From CALMEC01 sp963706315 (lineage in GTDB: Bacteria > Actinomycetota > Thermoleophilia > Miltoncostaeales > Miltoncostaeaceae), in the NCBI GenBank assembly GCA_963706315.1, contig CAVPMA010000005.1, positions 248,001 to 312,000 of the forward strand: a DNA stretch of 64,000 bases, written 5' to 3'. Position 1 is the stretch's first letter. Each line of letters opens with the position of its first letter. A program made the position numbers and the translations under genes. Below are positions 40,316 through 50,910 of this stretch, piece by piece. The notes under the pieces were generated by a model. The model searched no databases and was not told the DNA's origin. It saw nothing but the letters and a program-made list of their open reading frames with translations.

Positions 40316-41470
40316 ATGAGCACTTCGGAGGAGCCGATGACACGCACCGAGGTGACCGCGGCGGAGCTCGAGGCGGAGATCCGGACGGGCGCGCCGATCA
40401 CGATCCTGGACGTCCGTGATCGGGCGACGTTTGACGACTGGCACATCGAGCCGGCGGGCGCGACGCTGATCAACGTGCCGCTCGCGCAGCTCGAGCGGGA
40501 GCCCGGCCTCGTCGCCGCCGCGGCTCGCGAGCCACGGACGCTGCGCGTGCTCTGCACGCGTGGGCGCACCTCAGGTACCGCCACCGGCATGCTGCGCGAC
40601 GCCGGCGGCGACGCGATGAGCGTCGCCGGCGGGATGATCGCGTGGTCGCGCCTGCTGGCGGCCGAGGTCGTCCCGGTGCCGTCGGCGGCGACGATCGTGC
40701 AGTTCCGGCGCGAGGCCCGCGGATGCCTCTCGTACCTGGTTGCGTCCGGCGGCGAGGCGCTCGTCGTCGACCCGGCTCCCGACGTGGAGCCCTATATGGC
40801 CGAGGCGGCGCGCCGTGGCGCGCGAATCACGCATGTCCTCGACACGCATGTCCACGCGGACCATCTCTCCGGATTGCGGCCGCTGGCGGCGGCAACCGGG
40901 GCGCAGATGCATCTCTCGACGGGCGCGCTCGCACGGGGCGCCGACGCCGCGGGCGTCGTGACCGTCCGCGACGGCGATCGCATCCAGCTCGGCGACGCCG
41001 AGGTGCGGGTGATCGGCCTCCCGGGGCACACGACCGACAACGTCGGAGTCGCCGTCGACGGCGTCGCGGTGATCGCAGGCGACTCGCTGTTCGTCGATTC
41101 CGTCGCGCGCCCTGACCTCGAGGTGGGCGACGCGGGCGCCGCGGACGCCGCTCGGCTCCTTCATCGGACCATCCACGAACGGCTGCTGCCGCTTGGCGAC
41201 GACGTGGTGCTCCTCCCTTGCCACTACGGCGGAGGGCGCAGGTCGGCGCCGGTCGCGGCGACACTGGGCGAGGTGCGCACCGCAACACCCCTCGTCGATC
41301 TGGACGCCGACGCCTTCGTGACGGAGGTGCTCGCCGCGATGCCGCCCCGGCCGCAGAACTACCTGGAGATCATCGCCGCTAACCTCACGCCGACCGACGA
41401 CGATGACGACGAGGTGGCGGGACTCGAGGTCGGCGCGAACAACTGCGCCGCGACGATCGTCGGATCATGA
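40316..41470 (+). CDS. Rhodanese-metallo-beta-lactamase fusion (persulfide dioxygenase-like)
   Basis: A 384-residue sulfur-handling enzyme. Residues to ~115 form a rhodanese domain (ITILDVRDRATFDDWHIEPAG) with its catalytic Cys in RVLCTRGRTSGTA. The C-terminal metallo-beta-lactamase domain has THVHADHLSGL, GLPGHTTDNVGV, GDSLFVDSVARPDLE and LLPCHYGG, as in ETHE1/persulfide dioxygenases. The order is the reverse of CstB-type fusions. TACGGT lies six bases before ATG 40316 (leaderless); ATG 40337 with GGAGGAG is the alternative. Followed at 10 bases by a TauE/SafE exporter, so persulfide oxidation and sulfite export are likely linked. Confidence 0.9.
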   Translation: MSTSEEPMTRTEVTAAELEAEIRTGAPITILDVRDRATFDDWHIEPAGATLINVPLAQLEREPGLVAAAAREPRTLRVLCTRGRTSGTATGMLRDAGGDAMSVAGGMIAWSRLLAAEVVPVPSAATIVQFRREARGCLSYLVASGGEALVVDPAPDVEPYMAEAARRGARITHVLDTHVHADHLSGLRPLAAATGAQMHLSTGALARGADAAGVVTVRDGDRIQLGDAEVRVIGLPGHTTDNVGVAVDGVAVIAGDSLFVDSVARPDLEVGDAGAADAARLLHRTIHERLLPLGDDVVLLPCHYGGGRRSAPVAATLGEVRTATPLVDLDADAFVTEVLAAMPPRPQNYLEIIAANLTPTDDDDDEVAGLEVGANNCAATIVGS

Positions 41471-41480
41471 GCGGTGCCGG

Positions 41481-42251
41481 GTGAGCACGACGCTCGCCCT
41501 CGCACTCACGCTCGGCGCCGCGATCGGCCTGGTGCTGGGCATGCTCGGCGGAGGCGGTGCCGTGCTCGCCGTGCCGGTGCTGGTGTCCGTCCTCGGGGAG
41601 GACGTGCACGCCGCGACGACCGGTTCGTTGGTGGTCGTCGGGCTGGCTGCGCTGGTCGGGGGGATGCGCCAGGCGAGCCGGGGATACGTCTGCTGGCGAG
41701 TCGCCGCGGTGCTCGCCGTCGCGGCGCTGCCCGGCGTCGCGCTTGGCACGGTGGCCAACGTCCACGCGAGCGGATCACTCCTCGCGGTGCTCCTCGCGCT
41801 GCTCATCCTCGGAGTCGCGGGCGTGACGTGGCGACGCAGCACGTCGGCTCGGGCGCCGCACGGCGGGGGGCCTGGGGTGGCGTGCCCTCAGATCGCGACG
41901 TGGAAGCTGGTCGGCGCCGGGGTCGCCCTCGGGGTCCTCACCGGGTTCTTCGGAGTGGGCGGCGGCTTCGTGATCGTGCCGATGCTGAGCGTCGGGTTCG
42001 GCGTGCCGATGCGGCTGGCAATCGGCACGTCGCTCATCGCGATCTTCCTGATGAGCGTTGCCGGCTTCGCGAATCACCTGGCGCAGGGCTCGCACGTCGA
42101 CTGGTCGCTGGTGCTTCCGTTCGCGGTGGCGACGATCGCCGGCTCGCTTGCCGGTGCGACGCTCTCGCCCCGCGTTCCGCGGCTCGTGCTCGGCCGCATG
42201 TTCGCGGTGCTCCTGACCGGGGTCGCCGTGGTCATGATGGTCAGCGCCTGA
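41481..42251 (+). CDS. TauE/SafE-family sulfite/organosulfur exporter
   Basis: A 256-residue polytopic protein (about eight TM) of the TauE/SafE family. GAAIGLVLGMLGGGGAVLAVPVL and GVLTGFFGVGGGFVIVPML are the duplicated GxxxGxGGG signatures. Start GTG 41481. Ten bases separate it from the rhodanese-metallohydrolase stop, so they form an operon. It probably exports sulfite produced by persulfide oxidation. Confidence 0.9.
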   Translation: MSTTLALALTLGAAIGLVLGMLGGGGAVLAVPVLVSVLGEDVHAATTGSLVVVGLAALVGGMRQASRGYVCWRVAAVLAVAALPGVALGTVANVHASGSLLAVLLALLILGVAGVTWRRSTSARAPHGGGPGVACPQIATWKLVGAGVALGVLTGFFGVGGGFVIVPMLSVGFGVPMRLAIGTSLIAIFLMSVAGFANHLAQGSHVDWSLVLPFAVATIAGSLAGATLSPRVPRLVLGRMFAVLLTGVAVVMMVSA

Positions 42252-42297
42252 CCTGCCGCGGCCGGTCCGGTCCGCGGGTCGGGGCCCGAAATGCGAC

Positions 42298-42328
42298 GGG
42301 GGCGCCCCGCCGAAGCGGACGCACCCCC
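42298..42328. terminator. Hairpin between convergent genes
   Basis: GGGGGCG (42298-42304) can pair with CGCACCCCC (42320-42328), a stem between tauE and hppA. It lacks a clear T run on either side, so its function as a terminator is uncertain. Confidence 0.35.
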
Positions 42329-42342
42329 GCCGAACCGCCGGT

Positions 42343-44430
<2,088 letters not shown>

Positions 44431-44501
44431 GAGTCATTTCCCCCATATTCCGGGTAAGCATCGAAGCGTGGCCGCCCGGCACTCAGGCCCAGGGCGCTTC
44501 G

Positions 44502-44524
44502 GCCGCGAAAGGACGCGGCTTTTT
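44502..44524 (+). terminator. Intrinsic terminator on the plus strand upstream of hppA
   Basis: GCCGCG-AAAGGA-CGCGGC followed by TTTTT is a textbook rho-independent terminator reading on the plus strand. No plus-strand gene lies upstream; only the hppA start region on the other strand. A preceding CGAAGCG/CGCTTCG stem (44462-44468 with about 44495-44501) could be part of a small RNA that ends here. Confidence 0.55.
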
Positions 44525-44645
44525 ATCACAGCGAACCGGCGCGCAACGGGCGCGGACGCCGCGGGTTCCCCAACCGGTCGACGATCGCCCGGCCAGACCG
44601 GCCCCACCTGCACTCGCCCGGCGCGCGGGCTATGGTGTCTCGCGA

Positions 44646-44750
44646 ATGTACGAAAGTACCTTCACGATTCACGAAATCATGGGTCATCCGCCGTCTCGCC
44701 GATCAGCGGAGATCACCAGGCCCTTCGACCGATCGCGGGCCGACGTGTGA
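44646..44750 (+). CDS. Small ORF upstream of and overlapping the DUF1800 gene
   Basis: A 34-codon ORF whose TGA stop (44748-44750) overlaps the start GTG 44747 of the DUF1800 gene as GTGTGA, a coupling-type arrangement. TATGGT (44631-44636) lies nine bases before its ATG, so the message could start at this ORF. The product is basic in its second half and resembles nothing I know. It may be a regulatory leader rather than a functional protein. Confidence 0.45.
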   Translation: MYESTFTIHEIMGHPPSRRSAEITRPFDRSRADV

Positions 44751-46063
44751 GCGCGACCTCGCGAGCGAAGATCGAGCGGCTCTTCTGGCGCGCCGGGTTC
44801 GGGGCGCTGCCGGGCGAGGTCGACCGTCTTGCGCGGGCGGGGCTCGGCCCGGCCGTGGCCGGGCTCCTTCGTCCGCGCGGACCGCAGCTGCGGCGCGCGC
44901 CCGCCCCGCGCGTGGGCGGCCGGCCGATCGACCCGTTCAACGTCGACGGCCACGACGTGCTGTGGTGGCTCGACCGGATGGTCCGGGGCCGCCACCAGCT
45001 CGTCGAGCGAATGACGCTCAACTGGCACGATCACTTCGCGACGAGCAACGAGAAGGTCAACGACGCGAAGCTCATGCTCGCCCAGTACTGGACGATCCGC
45101 GGCCGGGCGCTGGGAAGCTTCCGGGCCCTTGCGCAGGCCATGCTTCGCGATCCGGCAATGCAGCGCTTCCTGGACCTCGAGAACAGCGACAAGGGCGACC
45201 CGAACGAGAACTTCGCCCGGGAGCTGTTCGAGCTCTTCACGCTCGGTGTCAACAACGGCTACACGGAGCACGACATCCGCGAGGCCGCCCGAGCCCTCAC
45301 CGGGTTCACGTCCGCCGGAATTCCTCCGGTGTTCGGGTACGCGCCCGCCCGCCACGATGACGGCGTCAAGGTGATCTTCGGCAAGAGCGGCCGGTTTACG
45401 CCGGCGGACGTGGTGAACCTGGCGATCGATCACCCCGCCCACGCGCCCTACCTCTGCCGGAAGCTGTGGGGGTACTTCACGCCCCGGCCGTGTCCCCCGG
45501 CGACGCTGGCGAAGATGGTGCGCGCCTACCGGCGCTCCGGCACGCAGATCCGGCCGGTCCTTGGGATCATCCTCACCCATCCCGCGCTGTACGCGGGCCT
45601 CGTCGAACCCGACCAGGTCAAGCCTCCGGCGGTCTTCCTGGCCGGAATGCTCCGAAAGACGGGCCAATCGGTGGTTCTCGAGGACTGGCCGTCGATGTTG
45701 ACCGACATGGGTCAGCGCCCCTTCGCGCCCCCGAACGTCAGCGGCTGGGAGCAGAACGAAGCGTGGCTCACGACGGCGACGATTCGCGCCCGATACCAGG
45801 CGGCGTCGCAGGTCATCCGCACGATGGACATCCGCGAGGGGTCGATCTCCGAGCGCCAGACGCCGGCCCAGGCCCTCGCATCGGCGAGGGCGGCGACGGG
45901 ACGCCCATGGGTGGGTCCGCAGACCCGCTCGGCGCTGGCCCGCTACGCGCGGACGAGCGTCGCCACCCGCGACGCGAAGTGGCAGCCGGAGCACTACTGG
46001 CCGGAGCGGCAGCGGATCCTGCGGCATATGCTCCTCGCCGGACCGGACGCGCAGGTGTGCTGA
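44747..46063 (+). CDS. DUF1800 domain protein
   Basis: A 438-residue protein of the DUF1800 family, often paired with DUF1501 and thought to act in extracellular or cell-surface processes; mechanism unknown. IERLFWRAGFGALPGEVDRLA is the conserved N-terminus, MTLNWHDHFATSNEKVND and ENFARELFELFTLGVNNGYTE the central core, LCRKLWGYFT the next block, NVSGWEQNEAWLTTATI the end. No clear signal peptide. Start GTG 44747 is overlapped by a small ORF. It overlaps the DUF1501 gene by one base (TGATG). Confidence 0.9.
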   Translation: MSATSRAKIERLFWRAGFGALPGEVDRLARAGLGPAVAGLLRPRGPQLRRAPAPRVGGRPIDPFNVDGHDVLWWLDRMVRGRHQLVERMTLNWHDHFATSNEKVNDAKLMLAQYWTIRGRALGSFRALAQAMLRDPAMQRFLDLENSDKGDPNENFARELFELFTLGVNNGYTEHDIREAARALTGFTSAGIPPVFGYAPARHDDGVKVIFGKSGRFTPADVVNLAIDHPAHAPYLCRKLWGYFTPRPCPPATLAKMVRAYRRSGTQIRPVLGIILTHPALYAGLVEPDQVKPPAVFLAGMLRKTGQSVVLEDWPSMLTDMGQRPFAPPNVSGWEQNEAWLTTATIRARYQAASQVIRTMDIREGSISERQTPAQALASARAATGRPWVGPQTRSALARYARTSVATRDAKWQPEHYWPERQRILRHMLLAGPDAQVC

Positions 46064-47463
46064 TGAGCGAGACGACCTCACGCGGATGCGAGGACTGGCA
46101 CGTCTCCCGCCGCCGGATCGTGGAGCGCTCGGTCGACCACCTGCTGGACCTGCCGGAGCAGGCCCTCGTCGACGGCCCGGCGGCCGCGGCGGCAGAGCTC
46201 GCTCGAGCCGGGCTCACGCGACGGCGGCTCCTCGCCGCCGCCGGCGGGCTCACGATCGCATGCGCGGCGGCGCCGCGGTTCGGCGCGCGGGGGCTCCTGG
46301 AGGCGGCGGCGGCGGAGGCGGCGGAGGCGCCCGACGCGAGAATCCTCGTGTCGCTCTACCTCGACGGCGGAAACGACGGGCTCAACACGCTGGTGCCGGT
46401 CGGTGACGCGCGCTACCGGCAGCTGCGTGCGCGGATCGGAATCGACCCGGCGACCACGCTCGCCGTGCCAGGCCACCCCGAGTTCGGCTGGCACCCGTCG
46501 CTCGCAGGGCTGAAGCAGCTCTACGACGCCGGCAAGGTCGCCGTCCTTCCGGCGGTGGACTACGCGAACCCTGACCAGTCCCACTTCAACTCCCAGATCT
46601 TCTGGCGCACCGGCGTGGTGGGCGCATCCGCCGACCGGACCGGCTGGCTCGGCCGCACGATCGACGTCATCGGCGGCTCGGACAACGCGCTTCAGGCGGT
46701 CAGCATCGGGACGAGCCTCGACCCGATCCTGCTGGCGAAGCGCGCACCGGTCGCCACCATCTTCGACCCCGGCACCTTCGGGTTCGCGATCCCGGGGGTG
46801 CCGCCACGACGGGACGGCCCGGCGCTGCGTCCGTACCGCGGGGCGTTGCACGGAGCCCGCTCACCCGCCCGCAGAGCCGCCCAGCGGGCGTATCGCGACG
46901 CAATCGGCATGTTCGACCGGCTCGGGGGGCTGCGGGCCGAGGGTGCCAACGTCCCGCCCACGCCGGTGGCGTACCCCGACGAGCCCCTGGGGCGCGGGTT
47001 GCGGAACCTCGCGCGCATCCTCGGCGCGGGGTTCGGCACCCGGATCGCGACGATCAGCCAGTCGGGCTACGACACGCACGACGCCCAGCGCGCCGAGCAC
47101 GCCGGGCTGCTCGCGACGCTCTCGGGATCGCTGGTCGCATGGCAGGCCGATCTCGACGCCCGCGGACTCGCCGACCGCGTGCTGACGGTCGTGTGGAGCG
47201 AGTTCGGCCGCCGAGGCCAGGACAACGACGCGCTCGGCTCCGATCACGGTGCCGGCGGGTGCGTTCTGGTCGTCGGCAACCATTCGAACGGCGGCATCCG
47301 CTCAGAGTTCCCCGGCCTCGCGAGCCTCGACGACGACGGCAACCTCCGGGTCACCACCGAGTTCCGGACCCTGTACGCGACCCTCCTCGAGTCATGGCTC
47401 GGCGTCGAGGCCGGGCGGGTGCTGCCCGGCGTCACGGCCCAGCGGCTGGCGCTGATCAAGTGA
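46063..47463 (+). CDS. DUF1501 domain protein
   Basis: A 466-residue protein of the DUF1501 family, a distant relative of sulfatase/alkaline phosphatase folds. An internal twin-arginine-like stretch TRRRLLAAAGGLTIACAAAP (about residues 63-82) could direct Tat export. YLDGGNDGLNTLVPV, SHFNSQIFWRTG, DTHDAQRAEHAGLL and VVWSEFGRRGQDNDALGSDHG are diagnostic. The start overlaps the DUF1800 stop as TGATG. Such pairs probably work together at the cell surface; the substrate is not known. Confidence 0.9.
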   Translation: MSETTSRGCEDWHVSRRRIVERSVDHLLDLPEQALVDGPAAAAAELARAGLTRRRLLAAAGGLTIACAAAPRFGARGLLEAAAAEAAEAPDARILVSLYLDGGNDGLNTLVPVGDARYRQLRARIGIDPATTLAVPGHPEFGWHPSLAGLKQLYDAGKVAVLPAVDYANPDQSHFNSQIFWRTGVVGASADRTGWLGRTIDVIGGSDNALQAVSIGTSLDPILLAKRAPVATIFDPGTFGFAIPGVPPRRDGPALRPYRGALHGARSPARRAAQRAYRDAIGMFDRLGGLRAEGANVPPTPVAYPDEPLGRGLRNLARILGAGFGTRIATISQSGYDTHDAQRAEHAGLLATLSGSLVAWQADLDARGLADRVLTVVWSEFGRRGQDNDALGSDHGAGGCVLVVGNHSNGGIRSEFPGLASLDDDGNLRVTTEFRTLYATLLESWLGVEAGRVLPGVTAQRLALIK

Positions 47464-47491
47464 CCGTCGGGAGCGCGGGCGCTCCCGACGG
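47464..47491. terminator. Perfect hairpin terminator after the DUF1501 gene
   Basis: A perfect 12-bp stem (CCGTCGGGAGCG, 47464-47475, with 47480-47491) and a CGGG loop directly follow the DUF1501 stop, between convergent genes. There is no T run, but the strength suggests a bidirectional terminator. Confidence 0.7.
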
Positions 47492-47522
47492 CTGGCACGT
47501 GAGGGGCCGCGGCCCGGCTTGC

Positions 47523-48308
47523 CTACCGCGCCCCCTGCAGGGCGTTCGCGGCATGCGGGTCGGGCTCGGCCGGGACCTTCGGGATCACGTGGAAGAGCAG
47601 GTCCCTGAGCTTCTCGTTGTTCGCGTTGAACGTCGCGACGACCTCCGCGTGGGTGACCGGCGGGACGCCCTCCACCCCGACGTCGTAGTCGGTGATCAGG
47701 GAGATGTTCGCGTATGCGATCTCGAGCTCCCGGGCGAGGAACCCCTCCGGGTAGGCCGTCATGTTGATGACCTCCCATCCCGCGGACGCGAACCACTTGC
47801 TCTCCGCTCGCGTCGAGAACCGAGGGCCCTGGATGACGACGATCGTTCCCTGCTCGTGCACGGTGATGTCGAGGTCCTTGCAGCCGTCGACCAGGAGCTG
47901 GCGGAGCACCGGGCTGTACGGGTCGGCGGCGCTGACATGCGTGGTGATCGGGCCGTCGTAGAAGGTGTCGCGCCGGCCGGTGGTGCGGTCCACGAACTGG
48001 TCGCACACCACGAAGTCCCCGATCTCGACGTTCGGCTGGAGGCTGCCGCACGCGCAGGGCCCGAAGATCCAGCTGACGCCGACCTCCTTCATCGCCCAGA
48101 GGTTCGCCCGGTAGTTGATCGCATGCGCCGGGTATTCGTGGTCGACCCCGTGACGCGGCAGGAAGGCGACGCGCCGTCCACCGAGCTCCCCGATGAACAG
48201 CCTCGACGAGGGGATGCCGTACGGCGTGTCGATCGCGACCGCCTCGACGTCCTCCAGGAACGAATAGAACCCCGACCCTCCGAACACACCGATCTCGGCA
48301 TCCGCCAC
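47523..48308 (-). CDS. mtnP: S-methyl-5'-thioadenosine phosphorylase
   Basis: Splits 5'-methylthioadenosine to adenine and methylthioribose-1-phosphate in methionine salvage. The 261 residues match: GVFGGSGFYSFL phosphate loop, FLPRHGVDHEYPAHAINYRAN (phosphate and base), VIQGPRFSTRAES, INMTAYPEGFLARELEIAYA with the MTA-specific residues. A hypoxanthine/guanosine phosphorylase of the same fold is possible. Start GTG 48308 with GAAAGG eight bases upstream, preferred to GTG 48317 for spacing. Confidence 0.93.
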   Translation of the reverse strand: MADAEIGVFGGSGFYSFLEDVEAVAIDTPYGIPSSRLFIGELGGRRVAFLPRHGVDHEYPAHAINYRANLWAMKEVGVSWIFGPCACGSLQPNVEIGDFVVCDQFVDRTTGRRDTFYDGPITTHVSAADPYSPVLRQLLVDGCKDLDITVHEQGTIVVIQGPRFSTRAESKWFASAGWEVINMTAYPEGFLARELEIAYANISLITDYDVGVEGVPPVTHAEVVATFNANNEKLRDLLFHVIPKVPAEPDPHAANALQGAR

Positions 48309-48345
48309 AGCCCGCACCTTTCGTTCGTTGACGGGCGGGAACCTA

Positions 48346-48374
48346 CCCGCCGGCGCGACGTGCGCGCCGGCGGG
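48346..48374. terminator. Strong hairpin upstream of mtnP
   Basis: CCCGCCGGCGC (48346-48356) and GCGCCGGCGGG (48364-48374) form a perfect 11-bp stem around a 7-base loop. It lies between the stop of the upstream minus-strand gene and a possible -10 TAGGTT (48340-48345) of mtnP. It could end the upstream transcript or protect the mtnP message; no T run is seen. Confidence 0.5.
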
Positions 48375-48508
48375 CGAACCTCAGCGGATCGACGAGGCCG
48401 AGGAACCGTGCATCCCTGGATCCGTGGCGGGCGCCCCCACGACCCCCTCTACCTGAGCCCCAGCGGCGGCGGCGCGGGGCGCGCCACACCAGCGGTGCCC
48501 GCTGACGC

Positions 48509-48955
48509 CTAGTCGCTCGGAGTCCAGATGCGCGAGCCGTCACCCGGTTCGTCGCCACCCGGCGTCCACAGCCCACTGCCCTCTGACCCGGCCGACTCCG
48601 CCGCGTCGGCGTCGGCGCCCGCCTGCCGGGCGGCCTCCGCTTCGGTCTCGCGGGCGTACAGCAGCTGGAGCTGGGCGAGCGGCTCGCGGAACGGCCGTGC
48701 CTGGGCGGCTCCCAGCTCCTCGTCCGCGACCGCGATCAGGGCTCGGAGCACCTCAATCGCCAGCCGGGCCTGGCCGAGGTCGCGGTGCGCCTCCCGCTCC
48801 GGGCCGTATCCCAGCCGGACGCCGGCCAGGTCGGTGAACGTACCCATGGTCTGGAAGAGGATGTCGCGCACCGGAGCCGCCGCGAGGGCCCGCGCCATCT
48901 CCTGCACGAGCTCGTCGGCAGTCGGCTCGCCGGCGCGATCCTGCGGCTCGCTCAT
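48509..48955 (-). CDS. Helical protein of unknown function, coupled to the GCS2 gene
   Basis: A 148-residue acidic, Ala-rich helical protein. ADELVQEMARALAAAPVRDILFQ and LGQARLAIEVLRALIAVADEELGAAQ are predicted amphipathic helices; the C-terminal tail has the repeat-like GLWTPGGD and RIWTPSD. No signal peptide. The start ATG 48955 overlaps the GCS2 stop (ATGA). Similar Thermoleophilia-type genes may exist; I cannot name a family (DUF1844 is a guess). Confidence 0.65.
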   Translation of the reverse strand: MSEPQDRAGEPTADELVQEMARALAAAPVRDILFQTMGTFTDLAGVRLGYGPEREAHRDLGQARLAIEVLRALIAVADEELGAAQARPFREPLAQLQLLYARETEAEAARQAGADADAAESAGSEGSGLWTPGGDEPGDGSRIWTPSD

Positions 48956-50154
48956 GCCGTCACCGCTCCGAGCACGCCGAGGACCTCCTCCGCCGAGCGG
49001 CGGGTTCGCTCCACGATCTCGGCGTGCAACACGGCCGGGTCGGCAAGCTCCGCGAAGCGGGCGATCTGCCACATCGCGCCGTTGCCTCCCGCGAGCATCA
49101 CCGGGATCCGGGCAAGGAACGGCGTCAGGCCGAGGTCGTCGTGCGTCGACTCGCTCCACCGAAGCAGATCCTCGATCGCCACGCTCGTCGGCCTGTCGAC
49201 GCCGCGATCCAGCTCGATCATGCGGCCCTCGAGGCCAGAGCGGATCGCCCGCCACATGTTCTCCTCGATCAGTCGTCCTGGGTGCGCCGGCAGCGGACGG
49301 CCGGCGTCGTAGTCGCGGCAGAACGCCGCGATGCACGCCTTCACGAGCGCCGCGACCGCGAGGGCGTCCGCCATCTCGGTCTGGCCGTCGCAGATACGCA
49401 GCTCGAGGGTGCCGAAGCTGTGATGGGGCCGGACGCTCCACCAGATCTGGGTGCTCTCGATAATCGACCCGGTGCGCTCCAGCAGGTCGACGAACGCCGC
49501 GTACTCGTCCCAGTCGCGGAACGCATCCGGGACACCGCAGCGCGGGAAGCTCTTGGTGAACACCTGGGTGCGCGTCGAATGAAGTCGCGTCGCCCGCCCC
49601 CGGAAGACGGCGCTGTTCGCCGAGAGGGCCAGGAGCTCCGGGAGCACGCTGCGAAGGGCGCCGGTGACCGCGATCGCCCGGTCCGCGCCGCGCACCCCGC
49701 AGTGCAGGTGGATCGACCAGGTGTTGTTGGTCCACGCCACGTACCCGAGGCCCTCCTCGACCAGGCGGTAGTGGGGCGTGTCGATGATGCGCTGGTCCTC
49801 CCACGTGCTGAACGGGTGAACACCGCTCACCCCGAGGGCGAGTCCGAGGCGCTCGGCGAGCGCGATCGTCGCCAGCCGCCCCTCCACCAGGTCGCGTGCG
49901 GCCGCCGCGAAGCTCTCGTGCCTGTTGGTGCGGTACTCCACCTCGCTCGCGATCAGCTCGCCGGCGAGGCGCTCCCGAAGGACGGGATCGGCGGCGTCAA
50001 CGACGTCCTCGAATCGGTTGACGAGCGCGAACGTCTCGGGGTCGAGGATCTGGTACTCCTCCTCGATGCCGACGGTGAAGTCCGTCGACGCGTCGAACAG
50101 TTCACGGACTCCGGCGAGGATGCTCGAGGCCCCGTGGTCGTGGGTCGCGGACAC
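48952..50154 (-). CDS. Glutamate-cysteine ligase family 2 (YbdK-type) protein
   Basis: A carboxylate-amine ligase of the GCS2 family. The 400 residues show VGIEEEYQILDPET (ATP/Mg), SEVEYRTNRHESFAAA, HLHCGVRGADRAIAVTGALRS, ANSAVFRGRATRLHSTRTQVF and STQIWWSVRPHHSFGTLELRICDGQTEMADA. In actinomycetes such enzymes make gamma-glutamylcysteine (EgtA-like) or act on unknown substrates. GTG 50154 follows TACACT by eight bases, so it is probably leaderless. Confidence 0.9.
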   Translation of the reverse strand: MSATHDHGASSILAGVRELFDASTDFTVGIEEEYQILDPETFALVNRFEDVVDAADPVLRERLAGELIASEVEYRTNRHESFAAAARDLVEGRLATIALAERLGLALGVSGVHPFSTWEDQRIIDTPHYRLVEEGLGYVAWTNNTWSIHLHCGVRGADRAIAVTGALRSVLPELLALSANSAVFRGRATRLHSTRTQVFTKSFPRCGVPDAFRDWDEYAAFVDLLERTGSIIESTQIWWSVRPHHSFGTLELRICDGQTEMADALAVAALVKACIAAFCRDYDAGRPLPAHPGRLIEENMWRAIRSGLEGRMIELDRGVDRPTSVAIEDLLRWSESTHDDLGLTPFLARIPVMLAGGNGAMWQIARFAELADPAVLHAEIVERTRRSAEEVLGVLGAVTA

Positions 50155-50261
50155 GGGGAGTGAGTGTAGCAACGGGCTTTCCGGCCAGACCCAACCGCGG
50201 CCGGGAGAATCCGGTGGGATAGGCGGATGCCCCGGACGCTCCCCATCGATCGTGGGCTCGC

Positions 50262-50894
50262 TTGAGCGGCAACCTCGCCCTCGAGATCCTCGGATACGTC
50301 GCGTCCGCGCTCATCGCGATCTCGTTGATGATGCGGTCGATCGTCAGGCTGCGCTGGATCAACCTGATCGGCTCGGTGTGCTTCACGATCTACGGGGTCC
50401 CGATCGAGGCGTACCCGGTCGCTGTGGTCAACCTCGCGATCGTCTTCATCAACGTCTACTTCCTGGTGAACATGCGGCGCGCGAAGGAGGCGTTCGCCGT
50501 GATCGAGATGGGGCCGGAGTCGGCGTACCTTCACGAGTTCCTGAGCTTCCACGGTGCCGACATCCGGAGCTTCCAGCCCGGCTTCGCGTTCACGGAGCGT
50601 CCCGGCCAGCACGTCTTCGTCGTGCTGCGCGACCTGGTGCCCGCCGGGGTCGTCGTGACCGAGCCGCGGGACGAGCCGAGGCGCGCGTGGGTCTCGCTCG
50701 ACGACGTGACGCCCGCCTACCGGGACTTCAAGATCGGCGACTACCTGTTCAACCACCGTCGCGACCTCTTCAGGGGTGCCGGCTTCGACCGCCTCGAAAC
50801 GGCCGCCGGCACCCCGGCCCATGCGCGCTACCTGCAGCGGGTGGGGTTCCGCCGCCGGGGCGAGACGTTCCTGCTCGACCTCGTCCCCGGCTGA
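50262..50894 (+). CDS. YgjV-like membrane protein with C-terminal GNAT-like domain
   Basis: A 210-residue protein. Residues 1-70 hold three TM segments (LALEILGYVASALIAISLMM, LRWINLIGSVCFTIYGV, YPVAVVNLAIVFINVYFLV), as in YgjV/inner-membrane proteins. The C-terminal part carries PGQHVFVVLRDLVPAGVVVTE and GFDRLETAAGTPAHARYLQRVGFRRRGETF, an acetyltransferase-like ending. Start TTG 50262. The fusion is unusual; acetylation near the membrane is a reasonable but untested idea. Confidence 0.75.
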   Translation: MSGNLALEILGYVASALIAISLMMRSIVRLRWINLIGSVCFTIYGVPIEAYPVAVVNLAIVFINVYFLVNMRRAKEAFAVIEMGPESAYLHEFLSFHGADIRSFQPGFAFTERPGQHVFVVLRDLVPAGVVVTEPRDEPRRAWVSLDDVTPAYRDFKIGDYLFNHRRDLFRGAGFDRLETAAGTPAHARYLQRVGFRRRGETFLLDLVPG

Positions 50895-50910
50895 CACGAC
50901 CACGGCACGG

